A stretch of 64,000 nt of DNA from Bacteroidales bacterium. GTDB lineage: Bacteria; Bacteroidota; Bacteroidia; Bacteroidales; Muribaculaceae. The DNA lies in NCBI GenBank assembly GCA_022009815.1, contig CP091725.1, positions 2,046,001 to 2,110,000 of the forward strand, read 5' to 3'. Below, piece by piece: positions 1-9,829 of this stretch. A program made the position numbers and the translations under genes. Numbering within the stretch: position 1 is the stretch's first letter; each line of letters starts with the position of its first letter. The notes under the pieces were generated by a model. It did no database searches, was not told where the DNA came from, and was given only the letters and a program-made list of their open reading frames with translations.

Positions 1-1
1 A

Positions 2-2460
2 CGTAAATTAGTCCTTGTTTTTGACAACATGGATCGTCTCCCCGCTGAAAAAGTAAAAGAATTATGGTCTTCTATCCATACGTTCTTCGCCGATAGCGGT
101 TTTGAAAATGTTTGGGCTGTTATTCCTTTCGATGAAACACATTTAGCTTGTGCATTCGGAGATGAGACCGACGAACAAACGAAACAACTGACCAAGTATT
201 TTATCAATAAAACTTTCCCTATTGTTTATCGTGTTGCTCCTCCTGTTATTACCGACTATCGAAGTATATTCAACAAACTGTTTGTTGAAGCATTTGGAGA
301 AACAGAAAATGAAGCGAAAGAAACTATAAATCGGATATTCAGATTGGTAAATCCTAATGCCAATGTTAGGGAAATTATATCATATATCAATGAGATGGTC
401 GCTCTTAAACAAGAGTGGTGTAACGAAATTTTGATGATAAACATAGCATTGTTCTGTTTGAAGAAGACGGATATTCTGGCAAATCCAGTAGAACAAATAT
501 TGTCCGGCGACTATCTGAATGGCATTCAAACAATAATTAACAATGATCTGCAAACACAACGCGAAATTGCAGCTTTGGTATATGGTGTCGATGTTGAAGA
601 TGCTCGACAAATTCCATTGAAAAAATATATTGAAGGCTGCATCAACGGAGAAGAAGACCACGACATAAATCAATATGCAGAGACTAATAAACAATTTGAC
701 ACTGTATTAGAAGAAGTTATACAATGTATGGACAATGCGCTTATCGATAAGATTATACATTGTTTGCATAAATTAACTCGAAAGAGCGATGTTATTCTGC
801 GTGTATGGCAAAGAATAGCACAATTGAAATTAAAAGAATCCATAGAGAAGCAGGTGTTCCCTGTCGAATACCAAGAACTGCTGTTGCATTTAGACACGGA
901 AAGCCAAAACCATGTGATTGCTCAATTATATAAGAAGATAGTTCGGTTCAATGACTTCAATGGCGGCGACTATTTCAAAACGTTAGATGCAATAGACAGG
1001 TTTATTGCGCAAATAAGTTGGCGTGCGATTTTACGTCATTGATTGAAGCAAAAACAGTCAAGCCAAATACATTTATCGATTATATTCAAGCTGCAAATGC
1101 AACAGATGCTGCCTATCGGGATAACGCGACAACTAAAGCATATAAATATTATCAAGTAGCAACAAATTCGGAGGCGCTCGATAATTATTTGGCAAACTTA
1201 CTACCCGATAATTTCGACCATGCAGATATTGTAAAAACGTTAAAAGATAATTCTACCTATACGTTTCCAACGCTTTTGCAAGCGATCACGAATTGCATTG
1301 ATGAACAGAATGTAAATAAAGATAATATAGGGGCTATATTTACAACCTATCGTTTATTGGCATCTGACGAAGAAAGACCTTTACCTGTAACGTTAGATTC
1401 AACCTACATAAATCAGTTGCATTCTGAATTAGAAACTGATGGCCGAAACATTAAAGAGTCTGGATATTACGATTTAGTCGCCATGCAATTGGCACATGGT
1501 CATTCCGTTTCCTTAATAGAGGGTGGAGATATAAAATATGTTGCAGAACTCATGGACTATTATGTGGATCATGGAGACTTATTAGTAAATAGTGTGGGAT
1601 GGAATATACCGCTATTAAATGAAACACTACAATACATGGTAAATCATAAACTTGGCTATAAATTATTGCTCTCAGACATATTGCCCCAATTTGAAGATAT
1701 TAAGAACAGAATAGGTGTAACGGATGAGGTATTTATCGAGCATTTAGCAGAGTGGAATACCGATTTGGATAAGTATATCACTAAGAACAATATTAAAGAT
1801 GTAATTCCTGACGCATCTTTTTACGATTTGACCACTAAAATAAGCAATGTCCTGACCGATCATATCAATAAAATAGCGTTCGAAGCGTTGTCTGAAATAA
1901 GTGTTGATACATTATACGCCCAAAGAACAGCACATACATCATATTATTGGTTTGTCGCAATAAAACATTTACTGGCTAAAATCAAATCCTTGCCAGATAA
2001 CTTGACTGAATTTGGCAAAAAGATTCTGATGGATATTGCTTCTGGAACTCAAAGTTTGAATCCTTTCCCTAATTGTTTCAAGAATATAGTTGAAAGATTG
2101 GATAAACGAAAAATTAAATCGACAGTTACCGATATAAGAAATGATTTCTGCATCGGTAAAAAGACTATCAATGCAATAAAGTTTCAATTTTTCGAAACAT
2201 GGCTTAGATCGCATGGTAATTTGAAAAGTCAAGCTGGAGACGTTATTGATAAAATAGTGAAACCTGTAATTTCCGATGGGGCATGCCGTTCATTGATTCT
2301 GCAAAACAAAGATTTTTATATGGATTTAATAAATACAGCAGGGGATGATGCTTATGAATTGAAAAAGAGTCTCCGAAACCTCATACAAAAAGATTCAGAT
2401 CCGCAATTGGTTAAATTTGTCAATTCGATAGATTCAGTACCTGAGGTTGAAACCGCGTAA
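2..2460 (+). CDS. KAP/YobI-type P-loop NTPase, 3' part, one frameshift
   Basis: The gene starts left of the window. The first visible residues form a Walker-B-like strand (LVLVFDN followed by MDRL) typical of KAP/YobI P-loop NTPases, so the Walker A half is outside. About 810 further residues show no other motif I recognise and no clear membrane segment. The frame changes at the TT pair 1018-1019: the first frame stops at 1042 and the next runs to 2460. One extra T joins them as AQIS-LACDF, so I treat this as one gene. It is much more AT-rich than the transfer genes to its right and converges on mobC. It could be cargo of the conjugative element or host DNA beside it. ATPase function is inferred from the motif only; a defence role is possible but unproven. 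Confidence 0.6.
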
Positions 2461-2465
2461 GTATT

Positions 2466-2598
2466 TGTCTAACAAGTCCGAATTTTACGATTTTACCCGT
2501 CAGAACTGAAGTGCCCCCCAAAAAAATTGTATCCAACTTTTGGGGGTCACTTCAAACTTCGATAGGGATAATTTTCAATTTTGGGGACTTGTTAGACA
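2466..2598. repeat. 14-bp inverted repeat pair flanking the KAP/mobC junction
   Basis: TGTCTAACAAGTCC at 2466-2479 is repeated as its exact reverse complement at 2585-2598. The right copy includes the mobC stop codon. The arms are about 105 bp apart and enclose the 48-bp palindrome. This fits the footprint of an insertion or inversion, or a transcript-end structure shared by the two convergent genes. Confidence 0.8.
2507..2554. repeat. 48-bp near-perfect palindrome resembling two abutted IS ends
   Basis: Outward-facing TGAAGTG ends run into C-rich and A-rich arms (TGAAGTGCCCCCCAAAA on the left, TGAAGTGACCCCCAAAA read inward on the right) with only a few bases between. TG..CA termini followed by a C-run and AAAAGTTGGA recall IS3-family terminal repeats, but there is no transposase. 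It could be a deletion remnant of an IS, a MITE-like unit, or a bidirectional terminator between the convergent KAP and mobC genes. Confidence 0.6.
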
Positions 2599-4609
2599 GT
2601 CTCATTATCTGGTAGCAGTTTACACAGCACCGGATCGTTTTTGATACGCTCCAGTTCCTCCTGCACAATCTGCTTCACCTCTTCCTTGATGCGCCGGTAG
2701 TTCGCCTGCACCGTTTCCTTCATGCGGTCGTTGCCGTCCTCGTCCGTGAAGTTTGTAATGACGGGAATTTTCTTGTAGGCACTTTCTTCCCGTTTCACCT
2801 TTTCGGCATCCACCACAATCTCGCAATGAAAAATCTTCTGCTCGATACGCTCGTTGAAGTTGTCGGATACAGAACCGACAAACATTCCCTGCGTAAGCCC
2901 GGAAATCTTACTCGGTGGAATGAGCGCGTCCATCTGCGTGTTGATGGAGGTGGAAACATCCTGCCGGTTGATGGAGATGGACTGCCGTTTCTGCAACACC
3001 TTACCGAACCGCTCGGAGAGCGTCTTGGCTGTTTCCCCCACCACCTGACCGGAGAAAATATTGCCGACAGTGTTCATCACCACTTTCGCCTCTTTGTCCC
3101 CGTAGTCACGCACTAACTGGCTGAAATCCTGAAAGCCCAGACACACGGCAACCTTGTTGCTTCGGGCGGTAGCTATAAGATTGTCCAACCCTTTGAAGTA
3201 TATTGTGGGCAACTCGTCGATGATGACCGATGACTTCAGCATCCCCTTCTTGTTGATGAGCTTCACGATACGGGAATTATACAGACCGAGTGCCGCACCG
3301 TAGATATTCTGACGGTCGGGATTGTTACCCACGCAGAGGATTTTCGGCTCTTCGGGATTGTTGATGTCCAGCGTAAACTCGCTGTCTGACATCACCCAGT
3401 AGAGCTGCGGTGAAATCATCCTCGAAAGCGGGATTTTTGCCGACGCTATCTGACCCATGAGCTGCTCCGCAGCCCCTCCAAGCCACGCATCCATGAACGG
3501 CGAAAGGTAGTTCTCCAGCTCCGGATAAGAGGTCAGTATCGGAAATATATCCTCGTAACGGCGGTTCAGAAACTCGATAGCATGGGGAAACGTGCAAAAC
3601 TTCCCGTTCTGATAGATTTGAGATACCAGATAATACTGGCAAACAGAATGATAGGTGACTCCACGAAGAAGTCGCCCTGCTTTTGCACCCACGTTTTATT
3701 GAGGTTGAGCATTATTGTGTAGGCACTCTCATAGGCATCCGTAATATCTTCCATAAAATCCGGGTGAATGGGATTGCACCGATGAGAGCGTCGCGGGTCG
3801 TCGAAGTTGATCACATAGAACTTCGGCTTTACCTTGTAGCCGTCCGGGTGGTTCAGCAAATGGTTGTAGGCAATAGTAGATAGGTCGGGATACTTGAAAT
3901 CGTAGATGTATTGACTAAAGCCCTTTTCAATCTGTTGCTTGATAAAATTGTTTACCACGGCATAGGACTTGCCGCTGCCCGGCGTACCCAACACGATGGA
4001 CGCACGGAAGGGATTAACTACATTGATCCAACCGTTGTTCCAGCGTTTCCTGTAATAGAAACGTGTCGGCAGATTGACCGAATACTCGCTTTCGATAAGC
4101 CTCGTTTCCTGCATGAAACTCTCGTTCTCGTTGTTGAAAACATCCTCCATCAAATTGTGTTTCAACAGGCGGCTCATCCACAGACCACCCATCAACAGGC
4201 AGACATAGCCCGTTCCAATGGTAAGGACATACAGTCCCGTCACCGCTTCAAGCGGCAGCGGCAGGGGCAGCAACCACCAGTTCAGGAAAAACAGCACGAA
4301 CCCGACGGCAAATGCTGTCCAGATTCTCCCCCAAGTGATTTTCTCACCCTTGACACCCTTCGTACCCAGACAGGACAAGGCAAGCAAAAGGACGGAAAAC
4401 AGCTTCGTGTAGAGAATGGAATGGAACAGCCCCGCCGTGCGGTCGAAGTTCAGAAGGATTTTGTCCACCACGCCGATGTTCACGCCCCACAGCCGGATGG
4501 CTTCGTAGCAGAACCAGTACACGTTCATGACCACTAAAATGATACTCACGGCACGCAGAAAATCCATGATTTTCGCCAATGCCCTCAAATCGTCTTCTTG
4601 TTGTGACAT
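2592..4609 (-). CDS. mobC: MobC/TraG-type conjugative coupling ATPase (frameshifted)
   Basis: This is the type IV coupling protein that links the relaxosome to the mating channel at the inner membrane. The N-terminal 150 residues contain several hydrophobic segments. The Walker A motif GTPGSGKS lies near residue 206 and a Walker-B-like VIIDELP near residue 460. Restored length is about 670 residues, usual for the family. The frame breaks at the T-run 3617-3619 (plus strand). Adding one base gives IWYLK-IYQNGKF and joins the two halves, so the break looks like a one-base contraction. It lies 30 bp downstream of mobB and is transcribed with mobA and mobB. If the frameshift were real, the element could not transfer itself. 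Confidence 0.92.
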
Positions 4610-4639
4610 ACATTGATTTTTTAATTGTTGATACTCTGA

Positions 4640-5883
4640 TTACATACCCAAGCCCTTGCGTTTTTTCTTCTTTTTGCGCTTCATCGCCCGGATGAAAGCC
4701 TCTTCCTCGGCATCTACCGCCGGACCTTCGGGAGTGAGCAAGCCCATACCGCCCGATATATCTTCACTGTCGTAGGCGGTCTGCCCGTGTGCCTTGTCCG
4801 CAGCATCCACAGGGATGGATAGCGGTATCGGCGGTTGTCCGGCGTATGGCAGGGTGAAGTGTTCCTGCAAGGCATTCGCCGAAAGCTCCTTACCCATGCG
4901 CGAACCGTTCAGCACGCATCCCGTGCGGTGGTCGATGAAGGTAGCCCCATAGATGCGCCCTTCCTCTGTGTAGCGCAGTACGGTGTCGATGCCCTTCTCT
5001 TTGAGTTGGGATACAAATTTGTCCTTGTCATAAGTGCCTTGCAGCACGGAAAGGACGGTGCGTTTCGTCATGTCTGCCAGTTTCCTATCCTTGATTTCCG
5101 ATTTGGAACGGACAAACTTCTTCTGTACGGCTTCATAGCCTGCGGACTTCCCGAAAAGCGAGGATTTGAACGGGTTGCCCACCTTGTTACCCTTGTCGTC
5201 CGTGACGGAATAGACCAGCCCGTGATACTCCCGTCCGCGCACGTTGCCCCTCGCTTCCTCCACCGTCATATTATATAAGGAAAGGAGCGCACGGTATTCG
5301 CCCATCGTCTGGAAACGGTACTGCCCATTCAGAGCCTTCACGGTGTTGCCTACCTGCTTCTTCACATCACCTGCCGATGCGGCCACCTTGCGCAACGGAT
5401 TATCCAATCTCTGATTTACGTTCTGCCGGATGCAATCCGTACTTCTGTTCCAGTTCCCTGCGGATACGGTCGCTGCGGCGGTAGAGAAAATCCCGGTTGA
5501 GCCTTTTCCCGTTCTCGTCCACGTTGACCGTCACGATGTGCAGGTGGTGGCGGTCGATGTCCTCGTGCTTGAATACAAGATAAGGCTGGTTTCCGAAACC
5601 GAGTTTTTCCAGATACTCGCGGGCGATATTCTGCAACTCAATATCGGTCAGCACATCCTCCGGGTGCGGGTTGAGAGAGATATGCACCACCGGCTTCTCG
5701 ATCTTCATCTGCGGTGGCAGGAAGGTGAGAAAACCCTCCATCGCCTTGCCTATGTCCACCGTTCCCGAACCGTCATTGTAGATGCGGTTGGTGGTGAGAA
5801 GCCGCCCCTGCGCCTCGTTAATCTTCTCCCCGTTGTAGGCAATCGCGCCGTACAACGAACTTCCTACACTGATTTGCGACCAT
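4640..5883 (-). CDS. mobB: MobB relaxase, MOBP-like (two contractions)
   Basis: The conjugative relaxase nicks oriT and stays bound to the transferred strand. The histidine triad is visible as HEDIDRHHLH, the metal-binding motif of the relaxase/mobilization-nuclease family; an early SLYGAIAYNG segment probably holds the nucleophilic tyrosine. The start ATG (5883) is followed by GTCGCA and then a shortened A-run: T3 at 5873-5875 on the plus strand must be T5 to give MVAKISVGSS. A second break at 5415-5417 (T3, expected T5) restores ERKNQRLDNPL. The C-terminus is lysine-rich. mobB overlaps the end of mobA. As sequenced it would be read as a MobA-MobB fusion followed by a separate fragment, which I consider an artefact. 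Confidence 0.88.
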
Positions 5884-6290
5884 TTTGCCTCCATTTCCCT
5901 TGAAAGTTCCACAATCCGGCGGCTCAGTTTCACGAGTTCGACGGTGTGTTGCTCTAATTTGTAGAGCAACGCCATCGCCTTTTTCTCTGAAAAATGCAGC
6001 CTCAGTTCCTTCACGACTTGGTTGTAATTCGTACCCACGGCACGGAATTGTGCATGAAAATCCGACAGTTTGGTGTAATAGTCCACCAACGTCTTGTCCA
6101 CCTTCAGCACCTTGAACGGCTGCCCGAAGAAGTGCGCTTTGAGGAAAACAGACCGTGCATAGACACCCGATTTTCCGAACATGGCGAGGAAACGGTTGTG
6201 TTCCTCCTCGTTGAAACGGACGGTGTACCGGTACACCGCCGGATCAAGTTTGGGATTTCTCCCTGATTTGCTTTTCCTTTTCTCTTTCAT
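5864..6290 (-). CDS. mobA: MobA relaxosome accessory protein
   Basis: This is a small basic protein of about 142 residues that in CTnDOT-type elements helps the relaxase at oriT. The N-terminus is rich in Lys and Arg (MKEKRKSKSGR) and is followed by a helical region with KLDPAVYRYTVRFNEEEHNRF, which suits a ribbon-helix-helix-like DNA-binding fold. With the A5 run restored at 5873-5875 it ends ..WSQKSV-stop and overlaps the mobB start by about 20 bp, a usual coupling. It is divergent from traA across the oriT-like spacer. Confidence 0.85.
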
Positions 6291-6418
6291 ATTACTTTGG
6301 ATTTAGCGGATTGACGGCATAAGCCGCCGCTTCGGATTACAGCACCGCAGTTCTGAAAGGCTTCCCGACTTCGGAGGGAAAGCCCGCCCCCCTGCAAGGG
6401 CAAGTGCTTTTCGTGGCT

Positions 6419-6436
6419 GCTCAAAATATTTTGAGC
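6419..6436. repeat. Perfect 18-bp palindrome in the oriT-like region
   Basis: GCTCAAAATATTTTGAGC equals its own reverse complement. It is a likely binding site for a dimeric relaxosome or regulatory protein. Confidence 0.75.
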
Positions 6437-6455
6437 GGCTGAAAAGACATCTTGC

Positions 6456-6495
6456 TATGTTCAGGTGAACATAAAAATCCGTCAGGGGACGGATT
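6456..6495. repeat. Two adjacent short inverted repeats in the oriT-like region
   Basis: TATGTTCA/TGAACATA (loop GG) and AATCCGTC/GACGGATT (loop AGGG) stand 2 bp apart. Tandem small hairpins of this kind are common beside nick sites; their role here is inferred. Confidence 0.7.
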
Positions 6496-6555
6496 GGGAA
6501 AATACCTTTCAGGACTCCGGGCCGCGCGTCATCGGCGAACCCTGCTGTCCGGGTG

Positions 6556-6563
6556 CAAAGTTA
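6556..6563 (-). promoter_or_regulatory. -7 element for mobABC
   Basis: Read leftward the sequence is TAACTTTG, a match to the Bacteroidetes -7 consensus TAnnTTTG, about 265 bp upstream of mobA. The wider GTAACTTTGC also fits the GTANNTTTGC core used by IntDOT. No convincing -33 box is seen. Confidence 0.45.
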
Positions 6564-6668
6564 CGCCCTTAAAGCGGTATCGGACAGATGCTTGACCCGG
6601 TCAATGACTGCCAACCGGCGCAACGTGCCGCCACTTGCCGGAGAAGTGATACAGGTTCCAAAATATAC

Positions 6669-6680
6669 TTGTTTATTTGC
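6669..6680 (+). promoter_or_regulatory. Possible -7 element for the traA operon
   Basis: TTTATTTG in the context GTTTATTTGC differs from TAnnTTTG by one base and faces traA. Use of it would give a leader of about 310 nt. Confidence 0.3.
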
Positions 6681-6998
6681 AGCATGATTCAAGAAACGAA
6701 CGATTTGAAGATATGATAAACGGAACATTCAAATACCCGGAAATCCGCTTCTTCGGATACTTGCCGAAACGGATACCCGAACCGTCGGAAACCCGGTTCT
6801 CCGACAATTCGGTGACGTATGGATTCAATGACTTCATGACGCAATGTCGTCAATCACCATTTGTCCGACGCACCGCTTCACCACAGAACCGGATACGCGA
6901 CGACCCGCCTGCGTGTGTAGTCACGGAAGCGGATGGTGCGACAGCCAAATCCGTATGGAAACAGAAACAAATCATCAACAATTAAAATAAATGGAACT

Positions 6999-7760
6999 AT
7001 GAGTAAGGAAATCTTCGTTGCATTCGCAACACAGAAAGGTGGCATCGGCAAATCCACTGTCACGGCACTTGCCGCCAGCTACCTGCACAACGTGAAAGGC
7101 TACAATGTCGCCGTCGTGGACTGCGACGACCCGCAGCACAGCATCCACGGGCTGCGCGAACACGAAATGGGGCTTATCGACAGCAGCACCTACTTCAAGG
7201 CTCTCGCTTGCGACCATTTCCGCCGGATCAAAAAGAACGCCTACACCATCGTCAAAAGCAATGCGGTGAACGCCCTCGACGATGCCGAGAGGATGATTGC
7301 CACTGAGGACGTGAAACCCGACGTGGTGTTCTTCGACATGCCCGGCACACTCCGAAGCAACGGCGTGATAAAGACGCTCTCGCAGATGGACTACATTTTC
7401 ACTCCGCTGAGTGCCGACCGCTTTGTCGTGGAGAGTACCCTGAAATTCGTCACGATGTTCCGCGACAGGCTGATGACTACCGGACAGGCGAAAACAAAGG
7501 GGCTGCATCTGTTCTGGACGATGGTGGACGGCAGGGAGAGGAACGACTTGTACGGCATCTACGAGGAAGTGATAGCCGAAATGGGCTTTCCGGTACTTTC
7601 CACCCGCTTGCCCGACAGCAAGAAGTTCCGCCGTGACCTTTCGGAAGAGCGCAAGAGCGTTTTCCGCTCCACCATCTTCCCGATGGACACGGCACTGCTG
7701 AAAGGGAGTGGCATCCGGGAGTTTTCCGAAGAGATAAGCGACATCATCAGACCGCAGTGA
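6999..7760 (+). CDS. traA: TraA, ParA/MinD-type ATPase
   Basis: This is the first gene of the rightward transfer operon. The start MSKEIFVAF was chosen because it begins just before the first beta strand and leaves out an unrelated upstream extension. The deviant Walker A KGGIGKST (residues 13-20) and a following VVDCDDPQHS strand mark the ParA/MinD family; VVFFDMPG near residue 110 is the second acidic strand. Length of about 253 residues is normal. ParA-like ATPases at this place in CTn operons probably help position or regulate the transfer apparatus; this role is inferred. traB follows at once. Confidence 0.9.
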   Translation: MSKEIFVAFATQKGGIGKSTVTALAASYLHNVKGYNVAVVDCDDPQHSIHGLREHEMGLIDSSTYFKALACDHFRRIKKNAYTIVKSNAVNALDDAERMIATEDVKPDVVFFDMPGTLRSNGVIKTLSQMDYIFTPLSADRFVVESTLKFVTMFRDRLMTTGQAKTKGLHLFWTMVDGRERNDLYGIYEEVIAEMGFPVLSTRLPDSKKFRRDLSEERKSVFRSTIFPMDTALLKGSGIREFSEEISDIIRPQ

Positions 7761-7762
7761 GC

Positions 7763-8203
7763 ATGGGCAGCAGGAAAGTGAACACGGAAGGCATCGACGA
7801 GGAACTGCTGTTAGCCTCCATCGGGCGGCGCACACAGGACGGGACACTGCGCCCCGCACAGGAAGTACCCGCAGCTGCACCGACCGAAGAGGACACCGCC
7901 GCACCGGAACCATCTCCTGTGCAACCCGTAACACGGGAAAAAGCGCAGAGGGAAAGTGGACGCCGGAAAAGGCAGGACGAGGACTACAACGAGCTATTCC
8001 TGCGCCGCAACGAGATAAAGACCCGCCAATGTGTCTATATCAGCCGTGACGTCCACGGCAAGATCCTCAGAATCGTGAACGACATCGCCGGAGGGGAAAT
8101 CTCAGTAGGCGGATATGTGGATACCGTGCTGCGCCAGCATCTGGAACAGCACAAGGAGAGAATCAACGAACTGTACAAGAAACAACGTGAAGATCTGATT
8201 TGA
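7763..8203 (+). CDS. traB: TraB, DUF3408-type protein
   Basis: A protein of about 146 residues with a disordered Pro/Glu/Ala-rich first half and a folded second half containing CVYISRDVHGKILRIVNDI and GGYVDTVLRQHLEQH. This C-terminal pattern is the DUF3408 domain found in TraB/TraC-like genes of Bacteroides conjugative elements. The fold looks like a small DNA-binding helix bundle, but its function is unknown. A GTG at 7757 overlapping the traA stop is an alternative start; ATG 7763 is preferred. Confidence 0.8.
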   Translation: MGSRKVNTEGIDEELLLASIGRRTQDGTLRPAQEVPAAAPTEEDTAAPEPSPVQPVTREKAQRESGRRKRQDEDYNELFLRRNEIKTRQCVYISRDVHGKILRIVNDIAGGEISVGGYVDTVLRQHLEQHKERINELYKKQREDLI

Positions 8204-8204
8204 A

Positions 8205-8558
8205 ATGGAAAAAGAAATGACACCGAATGAAAAAAGACCACAGCAAGACTGCGGAGGTATGTTTACCCAAGTGCAGGCGAGTGTGGAAATACTGTCGCCT
8301 GTCCCGGTAAGCGGCAAATGCAGTGAGAAGGACTATGAACGCCTGTTCATCCGCGACCCGGAAGTAAAGGCACGTGAGGGGAAGATGGCGTATGTGCGCC
8401 CGGAGTACCACGAGCGTATCATGCGTATCACCCGTGTAATCGGGCATGACCGGCTTACGCTGTCCGCTTACATCGACCATGTGCTGACGCACCACTTCAA
8501 CCAGTGCGAAGATGCGATAAAGAGCCTTTATGCCCGAAATTACAATTCAGTATTCTAA
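8205..8558 (+). CDS. traC: TraC, DUF3408-type protein
   Basis: A 117-residue paralogue of the preceding protein. Its C-terminal half (AYVRPEYHERIMRITRVIG, then AYIDHVLTHHF) follows the same pattern as in TraB, which suggests a tandem duplication within the operon. It begins two bases after the traB stop. No enzymatic motifs are visible. Role in conjugation is inferred from position only. Confidence 0.78.
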   Translation: MEKEMTPNEKRPQQDCGGMFTQVQASVEILSPVPVSGKCSEKDYERLFIRDPEVKAREGKMAYVRPEYHERIMRITRVIGHDRLTLSAYIDHVLTHHFNQCEDAIKSLYARNYNSVF

Positions 8559-8574
8559 CCAAAAACGGAAGGAT

Positions 8575-9301
8575 ATGAATTACACAATCAGCATGACAGA
8601 CATTCTGCTGGCGGTATCGGTCGGCTGCAACCTCTGGTTCCTGTTCCTGCTCCTTTACGAGCGCATCATGGACACGCGGATTGTCCGCTTCTTCAAGGGC
8701 ATTGTCGGATTATGGCGGTCACTGGACGGGAATGAGGCTAAACGCATAGCGGCACACGAGGAAGTCCCTGCGGAAAAGGCGGACATCATCGGCAAGAGCC
8801 GTTTCAGGATGGCATCCACCCGGACAACCGCTGCCATACCGACGCAAGAAGCCGCCACTATTGAAAGGCATTGAGCTGTCGGAGGAAGAGGCTACTTTTG
8901 ACGACGGAAAAACGGGAAACGCATCCCGCCCGGCACAAGTCCCGGAGGAAAAACTCGATGAGACCTTCACGAGCATACCGCCGGAGGAACTGGGATACGG
9001 GGACGACGAACCGGAAGAGGACGCCTCGGACACGCCACGGGCTTCGGGCAGCAGCTTTGACGAGATTGACGACGCCTGCAAGACCGCCAAAAACCCGGAC
9101 GCGACACAGGCGGAACGTGAAAAGGCGGCTAAGGTGTTCACCGACATGGAGGGCACGGAGTTGTACGAGAAAATGATGGAAGGCTCTTCGGAGATAGGCA
9201 TCCGCATCAAGGGGCTTATCGAGATTCGGCTGAAGAAATCTGAAAAGGAGTTCGTCGTGCCGGACAACATCGAGGAGTTCGACATTCGCAACTATGTATG
9301 A
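8575..9301 (+). CDS. traD: TraD, membrane-anchored acidic protein (frameshifted)
   Basis: The N-terminus from MNYTISMTDILL has one transmembrane segment (about residues 8-27), then a basic stretch, then a long Glu/Asp-rich region (EEDASDTPRAS, FDEIDDAC) and a helical C-terminus ending FDIRNYV. The frame is lost at the A3 run 8864-8866; A5 would read ATIEKGIELSEEE and join both parts into about 242 residues. Matching proteins lie at this place in CTnDOT-type tra operons. No enzymatic motif is visible; an adaptor role at the membrane is a guess. Confidence 0.72.
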
Positions 9302-9315
9302 CAACAATAAAAGAA

Positions 9316-9433
9316 ATGAACATGAAAGAATGACATCAACCCACGCGGCGAGGAAACGCAAGGCGCATCCCCATCCGCAACGGACACGCCCACGTCCGTG
9401 GAAACAAACGGGCATCCACTAAAACCAAAGTAA
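9316..9433 (+). CDS. Possible small ORF between traD and traE
   Basis: With the A-run after ATG 9322 lengthened by two bases, a 37-39-residue reading frame appears (MNMKKNDINPRGEETQ.. to GHPLKPK-stop), rich in Thr, Pro and Ser. As sequenced it stops after five codons. The same A5-to-A3 change is seen in undoubted genes nearby, so the ORF may be real. It has no recognisable family. The rest of 9302-9501 shows nothing else. Confidence 0.25.
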
Positions 9434-9501
9434 AGAAACAAAGTATCAACCGCCCGACAAAGGACCATCCACCCTTTGACGGCAAAAAACAAGAACAGTT
9501 T

Positions 9502-9819
9502 ATGAACAAGAACATCTTGAAAAACAGAAAAGCAATCCTCTCCGCGGCACTTGTCATCGCCGCAACCGCCTCCGCTTTCGCGCAGGGAAACGGCATCGCG
9601 GGCATCAACGAAGCCACCTCTATGGTGAGTTCTTATTTCGACCCCGGAACTAAACTGATATACGCCATCGGTGCAGTCGTCGGGCTTATCGGGGGCGTAA
9701 AAGTGTACGGCAAGTTTTCATCGGGCGACCCCGACACCAGCAAGACAGCCGCCTCGTGGTTCGGCGCGTGCATCTTCCTGATTGTTGCCGCCACCATCCT
9801 GCGCTCATTCTTCCTTTAA
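9502..9819 (+). CDS. traE: TraE, DUF4134, pilin-like membrane protein
   Basis: A protein of 105 residues with a signal peptide ending ATASAFAQ and two further hydrophobic segments (LIYAIGAVVGLIGGV and ACIFLIVAATIL). The length and layout resemble VirB2-type pilins of type IV secretion systems, and the gene comes just before the VirB3-like traF and VirB4-like traG. In Bacteroides MPF_B systems this is the conserved TraE position. Pilin function is inferred from these features. Confidence 0.88.
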   Translation: MNKNILKNRKAILSAALVIAATASAFAQGNGIAGINEATSMVSSYFDPGTKLIYAIGAVVGLIGGVKVYGKFSSGDPDTSKTAASWFGACIFLIVAATILRSFFL

Positions 9820-9829
9820 TAAATAATGT

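Larger units (their letters stand above)
6300..6660. other. oriT-like spacer between mobA and traA
   Basis: About 700 bp separate the divergent mobA and traA genes with no convincing gene. The mobA-proximal half is dense in palindromes: a perfect 18-bp one at 6419-6436, TATGTTCA-GG-TGAACATA at 6456-6473, and AATCCGTC-AGGG-GACGGATT at 6476-6495. In related elements oriT lies next to the mob genes. The nick site cannot be identified from sequence alone. The traA-proximal part (6660-6998) is probably leader DNA. Confidence 0.6.

Noticed and set aside
2507..2554. IS3-type circle junction
   Set aside because: A circle junction has the two ends facing each other (CACTTCA-spacer-TGAAGTG). Here the ends face outward with almost nothing between.
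4835..5278. Frames antisense to mobB
   Set aside because: Shadow of the high-GC relaxase gene; no family features.
6677..6985. Rightward 102-codon reading frame before traA
   Set aside because: No recognisable family, low-complexity residues, and it lies in the leader of the tra operon. A real small protein cannot be fully excluded.
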